A stretch of 42,141 nt of DNA from Ectopseudomonas mendocina (GCF_016008875.1 NZ_JADTQG010000025.1:1-42141); one strand, 5' to 3'. Counted from the stretch's first letter, positions 24,071 to 34,396 are shown. Notes: generated from the letters alone by a model not told the origin. Made by a program: numbers and translations.

Positions 24071-25241
24071 CGGGCTGCCAGCTCTTCAGGCCGCGGGCGA
24101 TACGCTCGACTGCCTGCTGCAGGCGTTCGACATTCTGCGTGTAGGCGAAACGCACATGGTGCCCGGCCTGGTAACGGCCGAAATCCAGGCCCGGGGTGAA
24201 GGCCACATGCTCGGTTTCGATGAAGTGACGGCAGAAAGCGAAGGCGTCGCCGCCAAAGGCGCTGATGTCTGCATATAGATAGAAGGCGCCTTCAGGCGTA
24301 GCGGCGATACCGAAGCCCAGCTCGCGCAGCGCCGGCAACAGATAGTCACGGCGACGCTGAAATTCGTGGCGGCGCTCTTCGAGGATCGCCAGCGTGGCCG
24401 GTTCGAAGCAGGCCAGCGCGGCATGCTGGGCCATGCTCGGGGCGCTGATGTAGAGGTTCTGCGCCAGCTTTTCCAGCTCCGGCACGGCAGCATCGGGTGC
24501 TACCAGCCAGCCCAGGCGCCAGCCGGTCATGCCGAAATATTTGGAGAAACTATTGAGGACGAAGGCATCGTCATCCACTTCCAGCACGCTCGGAGCATCG
24601 CAGCCGTAGGTCAGGCCGTGGTAGATCTCGTCCACCACCAGATGGCCGCCACGCTGCTTGAGGCAGGTCGACAGCGCCGCCAGCTCATCCTTGTGCAGCA
24701 GCGTTCCAGTCGGGTTGGCTGGCGAGGCCACCAGTGCGCCGACGCTGCCCGCGTCCCAATGCCGCTCCACCAGTTGCGGGGTCAGTTGGTAACGCACGTC
24801 CGGACCGACCGGCACCAGCTGCGCCGCGCCTTCGACCAGGCGCAGGAAGTGCCGGTTGCACGGATAGCCCGGGTCGGCGAGCAACCAGTGCTTGCCCGGG
24901 TCGACCAGCAGGCTGGCGGCCAGCAGCAGTGCACCGGAGCCACCCGGCGTGACCAGGATGCGCTGCGGATCGATATTCAGGCGGTAACGCTCGGCGTAGA
25001 AGCCGGCAATCGCCTCGCGCAGCTGCGGCAGGCCCCGTGCCGCGGTGTAGCGCGTGTGCCCGTCGGCCAGCGCGGCCTGGCCGGCTCGGATGATCGGCTC
25101 GGCGGTGGTGAAGTCCGGCTCGCCAATCTCCAGGTGAATCACATCGTGGCCGGCCGCCTGCAGCTCGTTGGCTCGCGCCAGCAAGGCCATCACATGGAAG
25201 GGTTCGATGGCGCGACTGCGCCCGCTGTAGAGCTGAGCCAT
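24060..25241 (-). CDS. PLP-dependent aminotransferase, class I/II
   Basis: This 393-residue fold-type I aminotransferase starts at the ATG at 25241 (MAQLYSGRSRAIEPFHVM); the frame runs open to 25442 without family similarity. The PLP lysine is Lys234 in SFSKYFGMTG, with SPANPTG (173-179) and DEIYHGL (204-210) as cofactor-site motifs. It is closest to aspartate/aromatic-like or alanine-type enzymes, and the substrate cannot be fixed from sequence. It overlaps sfsA at its 3' end. Confidence 0.93.
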   Translation of the reverse strand: MAQLYSGRSRAIEPFHVMALLARANELQAAGHDVIHLEIGEPDFTTAEPIIRAGQAALADGHTRYTAARGLPQLREAIAGFYAERYRLNIDPQRILVTPGGSGALLLAASLLVDPGKHWLLADPGYPCNRHFLRLVEGAAQLVPVGPDVRYQLTPQLVERHWDAGSVGALVASPANPTGTLLHKDELAALSTCLKQRGGHLVVDEIYHGLTYGCDAPSVLEVDDDAFVLNSFSKYFGMTGWRLGWLVAPDAAVPELEKLAQNLYISAPSMAQHAALACFEPATLAILEERRHEFQRRRDYLLPALRELGFGIAATPEGAFYLYADISAFGGDAFAFCRHFIETEHVAFTPGLDFGRYQAGHHVRFAYTQNVERLQQAVERIARGLKSWQPDAL

Positions 25242-25499
25242 GGGTCTGTCTTCACAATTGCGAGGCGCGGATTCTAGCAGGGCCGCTTGCGGCCACGGCA
25301 AGGGCGCCAAAGCGCCGCTACGCTTGCCAGCCAGCCCCATGCAGATTTCGTTCACACCCCGAACAAGGCGGAGACAACCGGGAGTAGCGCGCCCCGATTC
25401 GATCTGGTAAGTTCGCCGGCTTGCAGTCGCAGGGCCGGACAAACGCCTGGCAATGGAATAACCTGCGCGATGGATTCGAAAGAGTGAGAGGCGTCATCC

Positions 25500-25946
25500 A
25501 TGCCCACAAAAGAAAAAGCCCAAAGCACCAGCCAGCTGATTCGTGGTTTCGAGCCTTATCAAGAGAAGAAAGGCGAGGAATACATGAGCGAGCCGATGCG
25601 CGCTCACTTCACCAGCATCCTCAATAAGTGGAAGCTGGAGCTGATGCAGGAAGTCGACCGCACCGTGCACCACATGCAGGACGAAGCGGCCAACTTCCCC
25701 GATCCGGCGGACCGCGCCAGCCAGGAAGAAGAGTTCAGCCTGGAGCTGCGTGCCCGTGATCGTGAGCGCAAGCTGATCAAGAAGATCGACGAGACCCTGC
25801 AGCTTATCGAAGACGAAGACTACGGCTGGTGCGACTCCTGCGGCGTCGAGATCGGCATTCGCCGCCTCGAAGCCCGCCCGACCGCGACCCTTTGCATCGA
25901 CTGCAAGACGCTGGCGGAAATCAAGGAAAAGCAGATCGGTTCCTGA
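25500..25946 (+). CDS. dksA: RNA polymerase-binding transcription factor DksA
   Basis: This 148-residue protein works with ppGpp to repress stable-RNA promoters and activate amino-acid promoters. The coiled coil has the tip aspartates Asp68 and Asp71 (DPADRAS). A C4 zinc finger is formed by Cys111, Cys114, Cys132 and Cys135 (CDSC, CIDC). GAGAGG precedes the ATG. All four cysteines are present, so this is the zinc-containing paralogue and not DksA2. gluQ follows. Confidence 0.97.
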   Translation: MPTKEKAQSTSQLIRGFEPYQEKKGEEYMSEPMRAHFTSILNKWKLELMQEVDRTVHHMQDEAANFPDPADRASQEEEFSLELRARDRERKLIKKIDETLQLIEDEDYGWCDSCGVEIGIRRLEARPTATLCIDCKTLAEIKEKQIGS

Positions 25947-25954
25947 TCTGACGA

Positions 25955-25985
25955 CGGGGCGCTTAGGCGCCCCGCTCTGTTTCTG
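25955..25985 (+). terminator. Hairpin after dksA
   Basis: CGGGGCGC (25955-25962) pairs with GCGCCCCG (25967-25974) around TTAG, followed by CTCTGTTTCT. It lies eight bases past the dksA stop and 12 bases before gluQ, so it probably attenuates read-through into gluQ, as reported for dksA-gluQ in other bacteria. Confidence 0.6.
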
Positions 25986-25996
25986 GCCTTCGCTGC

Positions 25997-26881
25997 ATGA
26001 ACACAGCCTATATCGGGCGCTTCGCCCCTACGCCCAGCGGCTACCTGCATTTTGGCTCGCTGGTCGCCGCCCTCGCCTCCTATCTCGACGCCCGCGCCGT
26101 TGGCGGTCGCTGGCTGCTGCGCATGGAAGATCTCGACCCACCGCGGGAAGTGCCCGGTGCACAGGATGCGATCCTGCGCACCCTGGAATGCTACGGCTTC
26201 GAGTGGGACGGTGAGCTGGTGCGCCAGAGCGAGCGCAACGCCGAATACGCCGCAGTGATTGCCCGCCTGTTCAGCCAGGGGCTGGCCTACGCCTGCATCT
26301 GTTCACGCAAGCAGCTCGAAGGCTACGCCGGCATCTATCCGGGCTTTTGCCGCAACGCCTGCCATCCCGATCACGACGCGGCCATCCGCCTGCGCGTGCC
26401 GGAGCTGGACTACCACTTCGTCGACCGCGTGCAGGGGGAATTTCGTCAGCATTTGGGCCTTGAAGTCGGCGACTTCGTGATCCGACGGCGTGATGGATTG
26501 TTCGCCTATCAACTCGCCGTGGTGCTGGACGATGCCTGGCAGGGCGTGACCGACGTGGTGCGTGGCGCCGACCTGCTCGACTCCACCCCTCGCCAGCTTT
26601 ACCTGCAGGAGCTGCTCGGGCTGGCGCAGCCACGCTACCTGCACGTGCCGCTGATCATCCAGCCGGACGGCCACAAGCTGGGCAAGAGCTACCGTTCGCC
26701 GCCGCTACCCGCCGACCAGGCCGGGCCTCTGCTGCTGCGCGCCCTTCGTGCGCTGGGCCAGCACCCCCCCGCCGAACTGCATGGCGCGGCGCCTGCCGAG
26801 CTGCTGGCCTGGGGTATCGCCAACTGGGACGCCACGCGCATTCCCCGCAGCCGCACCCTGGCCGAAGCGCAATTGAAATAG
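25997..26881 (+). CDS. gluQ: Glutamyl-Q tRNA(Asp) synthetase
   Basis: This 294-residue paralogue of the GluRS catalytic domain attaches glutamate to queuosine at position 34 of tRNA-Asp. It has the HIGH-like motif SGYLHFGSL, the KMSKS-like KLGKSY, and zinc ligands in CICSRKQLEGYAG and FCRNAC. The anticodon-binding domain of GluRS is absent, as expected. It follows dksA, the usual arrangement in gamma-proteobacteria. A REP pair lies just past the stop. Confidence 0.95.
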   Translation: MNTAYIGRFAPTPSGYLHFGSLVAALASYLDARAVGGRWLLRMEDLDPPREVPGAQDAILRTLECYGFEWDGELVRQSERNAEYAAVIARLFSQGLAYACICSRKQLEGYAGIYPGFCRNACHPDHDAAIRLRVPELDYHFVDRVQGEFRQHLGLEVGDFVIRRRDGLFAYQLAVVLDDAWQGVTDVVRGADLLDSTPRQLYLQELLGLAQPRYLHVPLIIQPDGHKLGKSYRSPPLPADQAGPLLLRALRALGQHPPAELHGAAPAELLAWGIANWDATRIPRSRTLAEAQLK

Positions 26882-26883
26882 GC

Positions 26884-26943
26884 GTAGCCCGGATGCAATC
26901 CGGGAACGAGGGTGCAGACATCTGCTGATTTCATCCGGGCTAC
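26884..26943. repeat. REP (GTAG-type) inverted pair
   Basis: GTAGCCCGGATGCAATCCGG begins at 26884. The inverted mate GATTTCATCCGGGCTAC ends at 26943. It has the same family sequence as the element at 23263-23323, again starting within a few bases of a stop codon. Confidence 0.85.
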
Positions 26944-27026
26944 GCGCTAGATGCGCTGGCTTCAAGTTTGTGGCTTGAAGCGCGCGGCTTCCTTTACCAT
27001 CGCGGCATCTTTCGACGAGATGTCAC

Positions 27027-27203
27027 ATGTATATCTACCGACTGGTTCTGATCCTGGTAGTGGGGATCTACCTGTTCTCACCGGCCATCATGGATTGGTG
27101 GATCGACCCCAATGGCGCCTGGTACCGGCCTTATCTGCTGTGGCTGATCCTGATCGTCGTCACCTTCATTCTTCAGAGCCAACGCGATGCTGACGAGCTT
27201 TAG
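27027..27203 (+). CDS. cbrX: CbrX, small membrane protein coupled to cbrA
   Basis: This 58-residue gene starts MYIYRLVLILVVGIYLFSPA and has two hydrophobic helices (about 5-22 and 36-52) joined by DWWIDPNGAWYRPY. It ends at 27203, 17 bases inside cbrA, in a different frame. Overlapping translation of cbrX controls cbrA expression in P. putida. Conservation of position and length supports that it is real. Confidence 0.85.
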   Translation: MYIYRLVLILVVGIYLFSPAIMDWWIDPNGAWYRPYLLWLILIVVTFILQSQRDADEL

Positions 27204-30141
27204 CCTGAGCGAACTGATCCTGATCAGCGCCGGCTATCTGCTGATGCTGTTCGGGGTCGCCTGGGTCAGTGAAAAGGGCCTAATCCCCCGCTGGATCATC
27301 CGCCACCCGCTGACCTACACCCTGTCGCTAGGCGTGTACGCCAGCGCGTGGGCCTTCTACGGCACGGTCGGCCTGGCCTACCAGTACGGTTACGGCTTTC
27401 TCGCCAGCTACCTCGGAGTTTCCGGGGCCTTTCTGCTGGCACCGGTGCTGCTCTATCCGATCCTGCGCATCACCCGCACCTACCAGCTGTCATCGCTGGC
27501 CGATCTGTTCGCCTTCCGCTTTCGCAGCACCTGGGCCGGCGCCCTGACCACCCTGTTCATGCTAATTGGCGTGCTGCCGCTGCTGGCCCTGCAGATCCAG
27601 GCGGTGTCCGACTCCATCGGCATCCTCAGCCGCGAGCCGCTGCAGGAAAAGGTCGCGCTGAGCTACTGCGGGCTGATCATCCTGTTCACCATCCTGTTCG
27701 GCGCGCGCCATATCGCCACGCGCGAGAAGCACGAGGGCCTGGTGTTCGCCATCGCCTTCGAGTCGCTGGTCAAGCTGGTCGCTCTCGGCGTGATCGGCTG
27801 GTACGCGCTGTATCAGGTGTTCGGCGGCCCGCGTGAGCTGGAGCTATGGCTGGTGCAAAACCAGGCGGCACTGGCCACGCTGCATACGCCGCTGCAGGAA
27901 GGCCCGTGGCGCACGCTGCTGCTGGTGTTCTTCGCCTCGGCCATCGTCATGCCGCACATGTACCACATGACCTTCACCGAGAACCTCAACCCGCGCGCCA
28001 TGGTCAGCGCCAGCTGGGGCCTGCCACTGTTCCTGCTGCTGATGAGCCTGGCCGTGCCACTGATTCTCTGGGCCGGCCTCAAGCTCGGCGCGACCACCAA
28101 CCCCGAATACTTCACCTTGGGCCTGGGTATCGCCGTCAACAGCGAAACCCTGGCCCTGCTCGCCTATGTTGGCGGTCTGTCGGCATCCAGCGGCCTGATC
28201 ATCGTCTCGACCCTGGCGCTGTCCGGCATGGCGCTGAACCACCTGGTGCTGCCGCTCTACCAGCCGCCAGCCGAAGGCAACATCTACCGCTGGCTGAAGT
28301 GGACGCGACGCGCGCTGATCGTGGCCATCATCATGGCCGGCTATGGCTTCTACCTGCTGCTCGGCGCCCAGCAGGATCTGGCCAACCTGGGTATCGTCGC
28401 CTTCGTCGCCACCTTGCAGTTCCTGCCCGGCGTACTGTCGGTGCTGTATTGGCAGACCGCCAATCGCCGCGGTTTCCTCGCCGGCCTGCTGGCCGGCATC
28501 AGCGTCTGGGCACTGACCATGCTGCTGCCGCTGCTGGGCAATCTGGAAGGCTTCTACCTGCCGCTGTTCAACGTCATCTATGTGCTCGATGACGCCAGCT
28601 GGCACCTGGCGGCCATCGCCTCACTGGCGGCCAACGTCCTGATGTTCACCCTGGTGTCGCTGTTCACCGAGGCCAGCCCCGAGGAAAAGAGCGCCGCCGA
28701 GGCCTGCGCCGTGGACAACGTGCGCCGCCCGCAGCGGCGCGAGCTGGTCGCCGTGTCCCCGCAGGACTTTGCCGCACAACTGGCCAAGCCGCTCGGCGCC
28801 AAGACCGCGCAGCGCGAAGTGGAACAGGCCCTGCGCGACCTGCACCTGCCCTTCGACGAGAGCCGCCCTTATGCCCTGCGCCGCCTGCGCGACCGCATCG
28901 AGGCCAACCTGTCCGGCCTGATGGGGCCGAGCGTGGCGCAGGACATCGTCGAAACCTTCCTGCCCTACAAGTCCGGCGCCGAAGGCTATGTCACCGAGGA
29001 CATCCACTTCATCGAAAGCCGCCTGGAGGATTACCAGTCGCGCCTCACCGGCCTGGCCGCCGAGCTCGACGCCCTGCGCCGCTATCACCGCCAGACCTTG
29101 CAGGAACTGCCCATGGGCGTGTGCTCGCTGGCCAAGGACCAGGAAATCCTGATGTGGAACCGGGCCATGGAAGAACTCACCGACATACCCGCGCAACGCA
29201 TCGTCGGTTCGCGCCTGAGCACCCTTGCCGAACCCTGGCAGAGCCTGCTGCAGGACTTCATCGAACGCCCCGACCAGCACCTGCACAAACAGCATCTGGC
29301 GCTCGACGGGCAGATTCGCTGGCTGAACCTGCACAAGGCAGCCATCGACGAACCACTGGCGCCCGGTAACAGCGGTCTGGTGCTGCTGGTCGAGGATCAG
29401 ACCGAAACCCAGATGCTCGAAGACAAGCTGGTGCACTCCGAACGCCTGGCCAGCATCGGCCGTCTCGCCGCCGGGGTCGCCCACGAGATCGGCAACCCGA
29501 TCACCGGTATCGCCTGCCTGGCGCAGAACCTGCGCGAGGAGCGCGAAAACGATGGCGAACTGACCGAAATCAGCGGGCAGATTCTCGAACAGACCAAGCG
29601 TGTATCACGCATCGTCCAGTCGCTGATGAGCTTCGCCCACTCCGGCAGCCACCAGCGCAGCGACGAGCCGGTGTGCCTGGCCGACGTGGCGCAGGACGCC
29701 ATCGGCCTGCTGTCGCTGAACAAGCGCAACTTCGATATCCAGTTCTATAACCTGTGCGATCCGCAGCACTGGGCCTGCGGCGACCCGCAGCGCCTGGCCC
29801 AGGTGCTGATCAACCTGCTGTCCAACGCGCGTGACGCCTCGCCACCCGGCGGCGCCATTCGCGTGCGCAGCGAGGCTAGCGAGCATACCGTCGACCTGAT
29901 CGTCGAGGACGAAGGCAGCGGCATTCCCAAGGCGATCATCGACCAGCTGTTCGAACCCTTCTTCACCACCAAGGACCCCGGCGAGGGGACAGGCCTGGGC
30001 CTCGCGCTGGTCTATTCGATCGTGGAAGAGCATTATGGACAAATAACAATCGACAGCCCGGCCGACCCCGAGCGCCAACTGGGCACTCGCATTCGGGTCA
30101 CCCTGCCAAGGCATGTCGAGGCGACGTCCGTAGCGATGTAA
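27187..30141 (+). CDS. cbrA: Sensor histidine kinase CbrA with an SLC5 transporter-like domain
   Basis: This 984-residue kinase controls carbon/nitrogen balance and catabolite repression together with CbrB. An SLC5-type (sodium/solute symporter) membrane domain of about 12-13 helices covers roughly residues 1-500. A linker, a PAS domain (about 635-740), a HisKA domain with phospho-acceptor His766 in VAHEIGNPITG, and a HATPase with FFTTKDPGEGTGLGLALV follow. Histidine uptake through this domain has been reported in pseudomonads. The start lies within cbrX, so translation is probably coupled. Confidence 0.96.
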   Translation: MLTSFSLSELILISAGYLLMLFGVAWVSEKGLIPRWIIRHPLTYTLSLGVYASAWAFYGTVGLAYQYGYGFLASYLGVSGAFLLAPVLLYPILRITRTYQLSSLADLFAFRFRSTWAGALTTLFMLIGVLPLLALQIQAVSDSIGILSREPLQEKVALSYCGLIILFTILFGARHIATREKHEGLVFAIAFESLVKLVALGVIGWYALYQVFGGPRELELWLVQNQAALATLHTPLQEGPWRTLLLVFFASAIVMPHMYHMTFTENLNPRAMVSASWGLPLFLLLMSLAVPLILWAGLKLGATTNPEYFTLGLGIAVNSETLALLAYVGGLSASSGLIIVSTLALSGMALNHLVLPLYQPPAEGNIYRWLKWTRRALIVAIIMAGYGFYLLLGAQQDLANLGIVAFVATLQFLPGVLSVLYWQTANRRGFLAGLLAGISVWALTMLLPLLGNLEGFYLPLFNVIYVLDDASWHLAAIASLAANVLMFTLVSLFTEASPEEKSAAEACAVDNVRRPQRRELVAVSPQDFAAQLAKPLGAKTAQREVEQALRDLHLPFDESRPYALRRLRDRIEANLSGLMGPSVAQDIVETFLPYKSGAEGYVTEDIHFIESRLEDYQSRLTGLAAELDALRRYHRQTLQELPMGVCSLAKDQEILMWNRAMEELTDIPAQRIVGSRLSTLAEPWQSLLQDFIERPDQHLHKQHLALDGQIRWLNLHKAAIDEPLAPGNSGLVLLVEDQTETQMLEDKLVHSERLASIGRLAAGVAHEIGNPITGIACLAQNLREERENDGELTEISGQILEQTKRVSRIVQSLMSFAHSGSHQRSDEPVCLADVAQDAIGLLSLNKRNFDIQFYNLCDPQHWACGDPQRLAQVLINLLSNARDASPPGGAIRVRSEASEHTVDLIVEDEGSGIPKAIIDQLFEPFFTTKDPGEGTGLGLALVYSIVEEHYGQITIDSPADPERQLGTRIRVTLPRHVEATSVAM

Positions 30142-30194
30142 ACAGCGATATAGGGTGCCAACGGCACCACCGTGACCGTCGAGAGATCGAATTA

Positions 30195-31625
<1,431 letters not shown>

Positions 31626-31640
31626 CATCACGGCAAGGTG

Positions 31641-31697
31641 ACAACCTGCCCACACATGGGTTCCACAGGTTGTTACCGTTTCAATATCTCGTAACAA
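31641..31697. promoter_or_regulatory. Candidate CbrB upstream activating sites for crcZ
   Basis: Two inverted repeats lie 97-153 bases before the -24 element. These are ACAACCTG (31641-31648) with CAGGTTGT (31665-31672), and TTGTTAC (31670-31676) with GTAACAA (31691-31697). Enhancer sites 100-200 bases upstream are usual for NtrC-type activators. TGTTAC/GTAACA matches the CbrB motif I recall for crcZ. Confidence 0.75.
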
Positions 31698-31699
31698 AG

Positions 31700-31734
31700 G
31701 CCGGGGATAACGGTAACGAAAACCCGGCTTTTTT
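31700..31734 (+). terminator. Terminator of cbrB
   Basis: GCCGGG (31700-31705) and CCCGGC (31723-31728) can pair around a 17-base loop and are followed by six T (31729-31734). It lies between the CbrB sites and the crcZ promoter. Confidence 0.6.
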
Positions 31735-31793
31735 CTACCCCACCGAACTCCAAGATTGCCGCAAGTCTTTGATTTACAAGGAATCTTAAAAAC

Positions 31794-31810
31794 TGGCACG
31801 GCATCTGCTT
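31794..31810 (+). promoter_or_regulatory. Sigma-54 (-24/-12) promoter of crcZ
   Basis: TGGCACG-N4-CTGCTT has GG (31795-31796) and GC (31807-31808) separated by exactly ten bases, the sigma-54 rule. Transcription is expected about 11 bases past the GC, at 31819. Confidence 0.9.
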
Positions 31811-31818
31811 TATCTCTG

Positions 31819-32185
31819 GCACAACAACAATAACAAGCAATGCCCTACACAATAAGAACAAGACGTAACGACTCCAGAACAACAAGAACAACAAGGTACG
31901 GAGGCGCAGCTAACTGATTCTTTTGGAGAGGAGTTGCCGCACGGGGTTCGCCCCAGCGACCAGGCTGAAAACAATAAAACTGCCCCAAGGCAGCGCCGGA
32001 ACTGGTTGATAATGGCAGCATCAGCGTCCAAAGAAATCCGTTTGCTATTGGCTCCCCCTTCTAGGGAGCACCCGGTAAGCCACGGCGAGCCGGGAAGGGC
32101 CGAACAACAAAAACAACAGGCCCTCAATAACAATAAAAACAGAGCACGCACCAACTTGGGGGGGAGCTTCGGCTCCCCCAGTAGC
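31819..32185 (+). ncRNA. crcZ: CrcZ small RNA, decoy for Hfq/Crc
   Basis: The RNA begins GCACAACAACAATAACAAGC at the predicted sigma-54 start. It has at least six A-rich Hfq-binding stretches (around 31821-31838, 31851-31862, 31876-31895, 31968-31980, 32101-32120 and 32125-32140). These sequester Hfq/Crc and relieve catabolite repression when CbrB is active. A hairpin GCTCCC/GGGAGC sits inside, at 32051-32069. A final GC hairpin (32160-32179, TTCG loop) is the likely 3' end, but it has no T-run, so the end position is approximate. Length would be about 365 bases. Confidence 0.88.
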
Positions 32186-32433
32186 TTCCGGTCCCAGAAT
32201 CCCCGCCTGCCGCCCCTCTACACACCTTCTCCCTACACGATGCTAGAATCCGCAGCAATCATGCGGTCATCATTCCGTATGCCGTCGAAACAGGTTGCCG
32301 AAGCAGGCGCCAGCGTAGCCTTCAGGGCTCGAGAGCGAACCCATGGCTGCAGCCCTCAACGCCGCGATGTCCTCCAGGCAGCACCTCGACAGCATATGGA
32401 GCAGACCGGCCACTACTCCAAACAGTGCATCCC

Positions 32434-33822
32434 ATGCTGAAAAAGCTGTTCAAGTCTTTCAACTCACCTCTGCGCCGTGCCCCACGCCCACGCAGCACTC
32501 CCGAAGTGCTGAGCAGTCGCCAGCATCCGCTCAATCGCAACGAGATCAGCCGTCACGCCATCAGTGTGGTCGAACGCCTGCAGAAGGCCGGCTACCAGGC
32601 CTATCTGGTCGGCGGCTGCGTACGCGACCTGCTGCTGGACATCGACCCCAAGGATTTCGACGTGGCCACCAGCGCCACGCCCGAGCAAGTACGGGCCGAG
32701 TTCCGTAACGCACGGGTGATCGGCCGCCGCTTCAAGCTGGCTCATGTGCACTTCGGCCGTGAGATCATCGAAGTGGCGACCTTCCGCGCCAACCACCCGC
32801 AAGGCGAGGAAGAGGAAAACAGCAACCAGGCCGCCCGCCACGAGAGCGGCCGCATCCTGCGCGACAACGTCTACGGCACCCTGGAAGACGACGCCCAGCG
32901 CCGCGACTTCACCATCAACGCGCTGTACTACGACCCGACCCAGGAACACATCCTCGACTACGCCCGAGGCATGCACGACGTGCGCAACCACCTGGTACGC
33001 CTGATCGGCGACCCGGAACAGCGTTACCTGGAAGATCCGGTACGCATGCTGCGTGCGGTGCGCTTCGCCGCCAAGCTGGATTTCGAGATCGAGAAACACA
33101 GCGCCGCACCGATTCGCCGCCTGGCACCTATGCTGCGCGACATTCCCTCGGCGCGCCTGTTCGACGAAGTGCTCAAGCTGTTCCTCGCCGGTTACGCCGA
33201 GTACACCTTCGACCTGCTGCTCGAACATGACCTGTTCGTCCAGCTGTTCCCGGCCAGCGGCGAGGCGCTCAAGCGCAATCCCGAGTACACCGAGAAGCTG
33301 ATCCGCCAAGCCCTGATCAACACCGACGACCGCATCCACGACGGCAAGTCGGTCACACCGGCGTTCCTCTTCGCCGCCCTGCTCTGGCCTGCGCTGCCGG
33401 CGCGCGTACTGCAGCTGCAGAGCAAGGGCATGCCGCCGATTCCGGCGATGCAGGAAGCCGCCCACGAGCTGATCGCCGAGCAATGCCAGCGCATCGCCGT
33501 ACCCAAGCGCTTCACCATTCCGATTCGCGAGATCTGGGACATGCAGGAGCGCCTGCCGCGACGCAGCGGCAAACGTGCCGACCTGTTGCTGGAGAACCCG
33601 CGCTTTCGCGCTGGCTACGACTTCCTCCTGTTGCGCGAACTGGCCGGCGAGGACACTGGCGGCCTGGGCGAGTGGTGGACGGACTATCAGGATGCCGCCG
33701 ACAGCGAGCGCCGGCAGATGATTCGCGACCTCGCCGGCAAGGGCGAGAGCACCGGCAATGCGCCGCGCAAACGTCGCCGCAACAACAATCGCCGCAAACG
33801 CAGCGAAAGCGGCAGCGAATGA
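32434..33822 (+). CDS. pcnB: Poly(A) polymerase I
   Basis: This 462-residue polymerase adds 3' poly(A) tails to RNAs, promoting their decay. The nucleotidyltransferase core has LVGGCVRDLLLD (58-69) and the catalytic DFD at 74-76. The PolyA_pol RNA-binding region (MLRAVRFAAKLDFEIE) follows. The C-terminus is strongly basic (KRRRNNNRRKR), probably for RNA binding. The ATG at 32434 is chosen over a GTG nine bases upstream; neither has a good ribosome site. A 14-codon frame (32396-32440) ends just inside the gene. folK overlaps the stop. Confidence 0.95.
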   Translation: MLKKLFKSFNSPLRRAPRPRSTPEVLSSRQHPLNRNEISRHAISVVERLQKAGYQAYLVGGCVRDLLLDIDPKDFDVATSATPEQVRAEFRNARVIGRRFKLAHVHFGREIIEVATFRANHPQGEEEENSNQAARHESGRILRDNVYGTLEDDAQRRDFTINALYYDPTQEHILDYARGMHDVRNHLVRLIGDPEQRYLEDPVRMLRAVRFAAKLDFEIEKHSAAPIRRLAPMLRDIPSARLFDEVLKLFLAGYAEYTFDLLLEHDLFVQLFPASGEALKRNPEYTEKLIRQALINTDDRIHDGKSVTPAFLFAALLWPALPARVLQLQSKGMPPIPAMQEAAHELIAEQCQRIAVPKRFTIPIREIWDMQERLPRRSGKRADLLLENPRFRAGYDFLLLRELAGEDTGGLGEWWTDYQDAADSERRQMIRDLAGKGESTGNAPRKRRRNNNRRKRSESGSE

Positions 33823-34307
33823 TGGAGCGGGTCTACATCGGCCTCGGCAGCAACCTGGCCGAACCCCTGCAGCAACTGCGCGCGGCCCTGAACGCCATCG
33901 CGCAATTGCCGCACAGCCGCTTGCAGGCACAATCCTCGTTCTACATCAGCGATCCACTCGGCCCGGCGGACCAGCCGCGCTATGTCAACGCCGTGGCAGC
34001 GCTGGATACCGAGCTGGAGCCCTGGCAACTGCTCGACGCCCTGCAGCGCATCGAGCAGGAGCAGGGCCGCGTGCGCAAGGCCGAGCGCTGGGGCCCGCGC
34101 ACACTGGATCTGGATATCCTGCTGTTCGGTGAGCGCCTGCTCGACGACGAGCGCCTGACCGTGCCGCACTACCACATGCACGCCCGCCCCTTCGTGCTCT
34201 ATCCGCTGGCCGAACTGGCTGCCGAGCTGCAGTTGCCGGACGGCCGCAGCCTCAATGCCCTGCTGCAAGCCTGCCCCTTCAGCGGCCTGGAACGCCTGCC
34301 GCAGTAA
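33819..34307 (+). CDS. folK: 6-hydroxymethyl-7,8-dihydropterin pyrophosphokinase
   Basis: FolK transfers pyrophosphate from ATP to the pterin in folate synthesis. It has 162 residues. The start MMERVYIGLGSNL overlaps the pcnB stop by four bases (ATGA); the second ATG at 33822 is equally possible. The signature GPRTLDLDILLFG holds the Mg2+-binding aspartates. Confidence 0.96.
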   Translation: MMERVYIGLGSNLAEPLQQLRAALNAIAQLPHSRLQAQSSFYISDPLGPADQPRYVNAVAALDTELEPWQLLDALQRIEQEQGRVRKAERWGPRTLDLDILLFGERLLDDERLTVPHYHMHARPFVLYPLAELAAELQLPDGRSLNALLQACPFSGLERLPQ

Positions 34308-34368
34308 CCAACGATGGCTGTGTCAGCTTCGCCCGAGCCGTCGGTTACCCTCGCCTGCTACCCGCCGC

Positions 34369-34396
34369 AAGGCCGCGCCAGCTCTAGCGCGGCCTT
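34369..34396 (+). terminator. Hairpin after folK
   Basis: AAGGCCGCGC (34369-34378) and GCGCGGCCTT (34387-34396) form a perfect ten-base stem, but CTGC follows in place of a T-run. The 271-base folK-panB gap otherwise shows no gene. TTGACT (34448) with TATAGG 19 bases later is a weak promoter candidate for panBC. Confidence 0.5.

Noticed and set aside
31934..32440. A 168-codon open frame across crcZ and the pcnB leader
   Set aside because: It covers a known sRNA and non-coding leader and has no domain; only its last 14 codons are considered, as a possible upstream frame.
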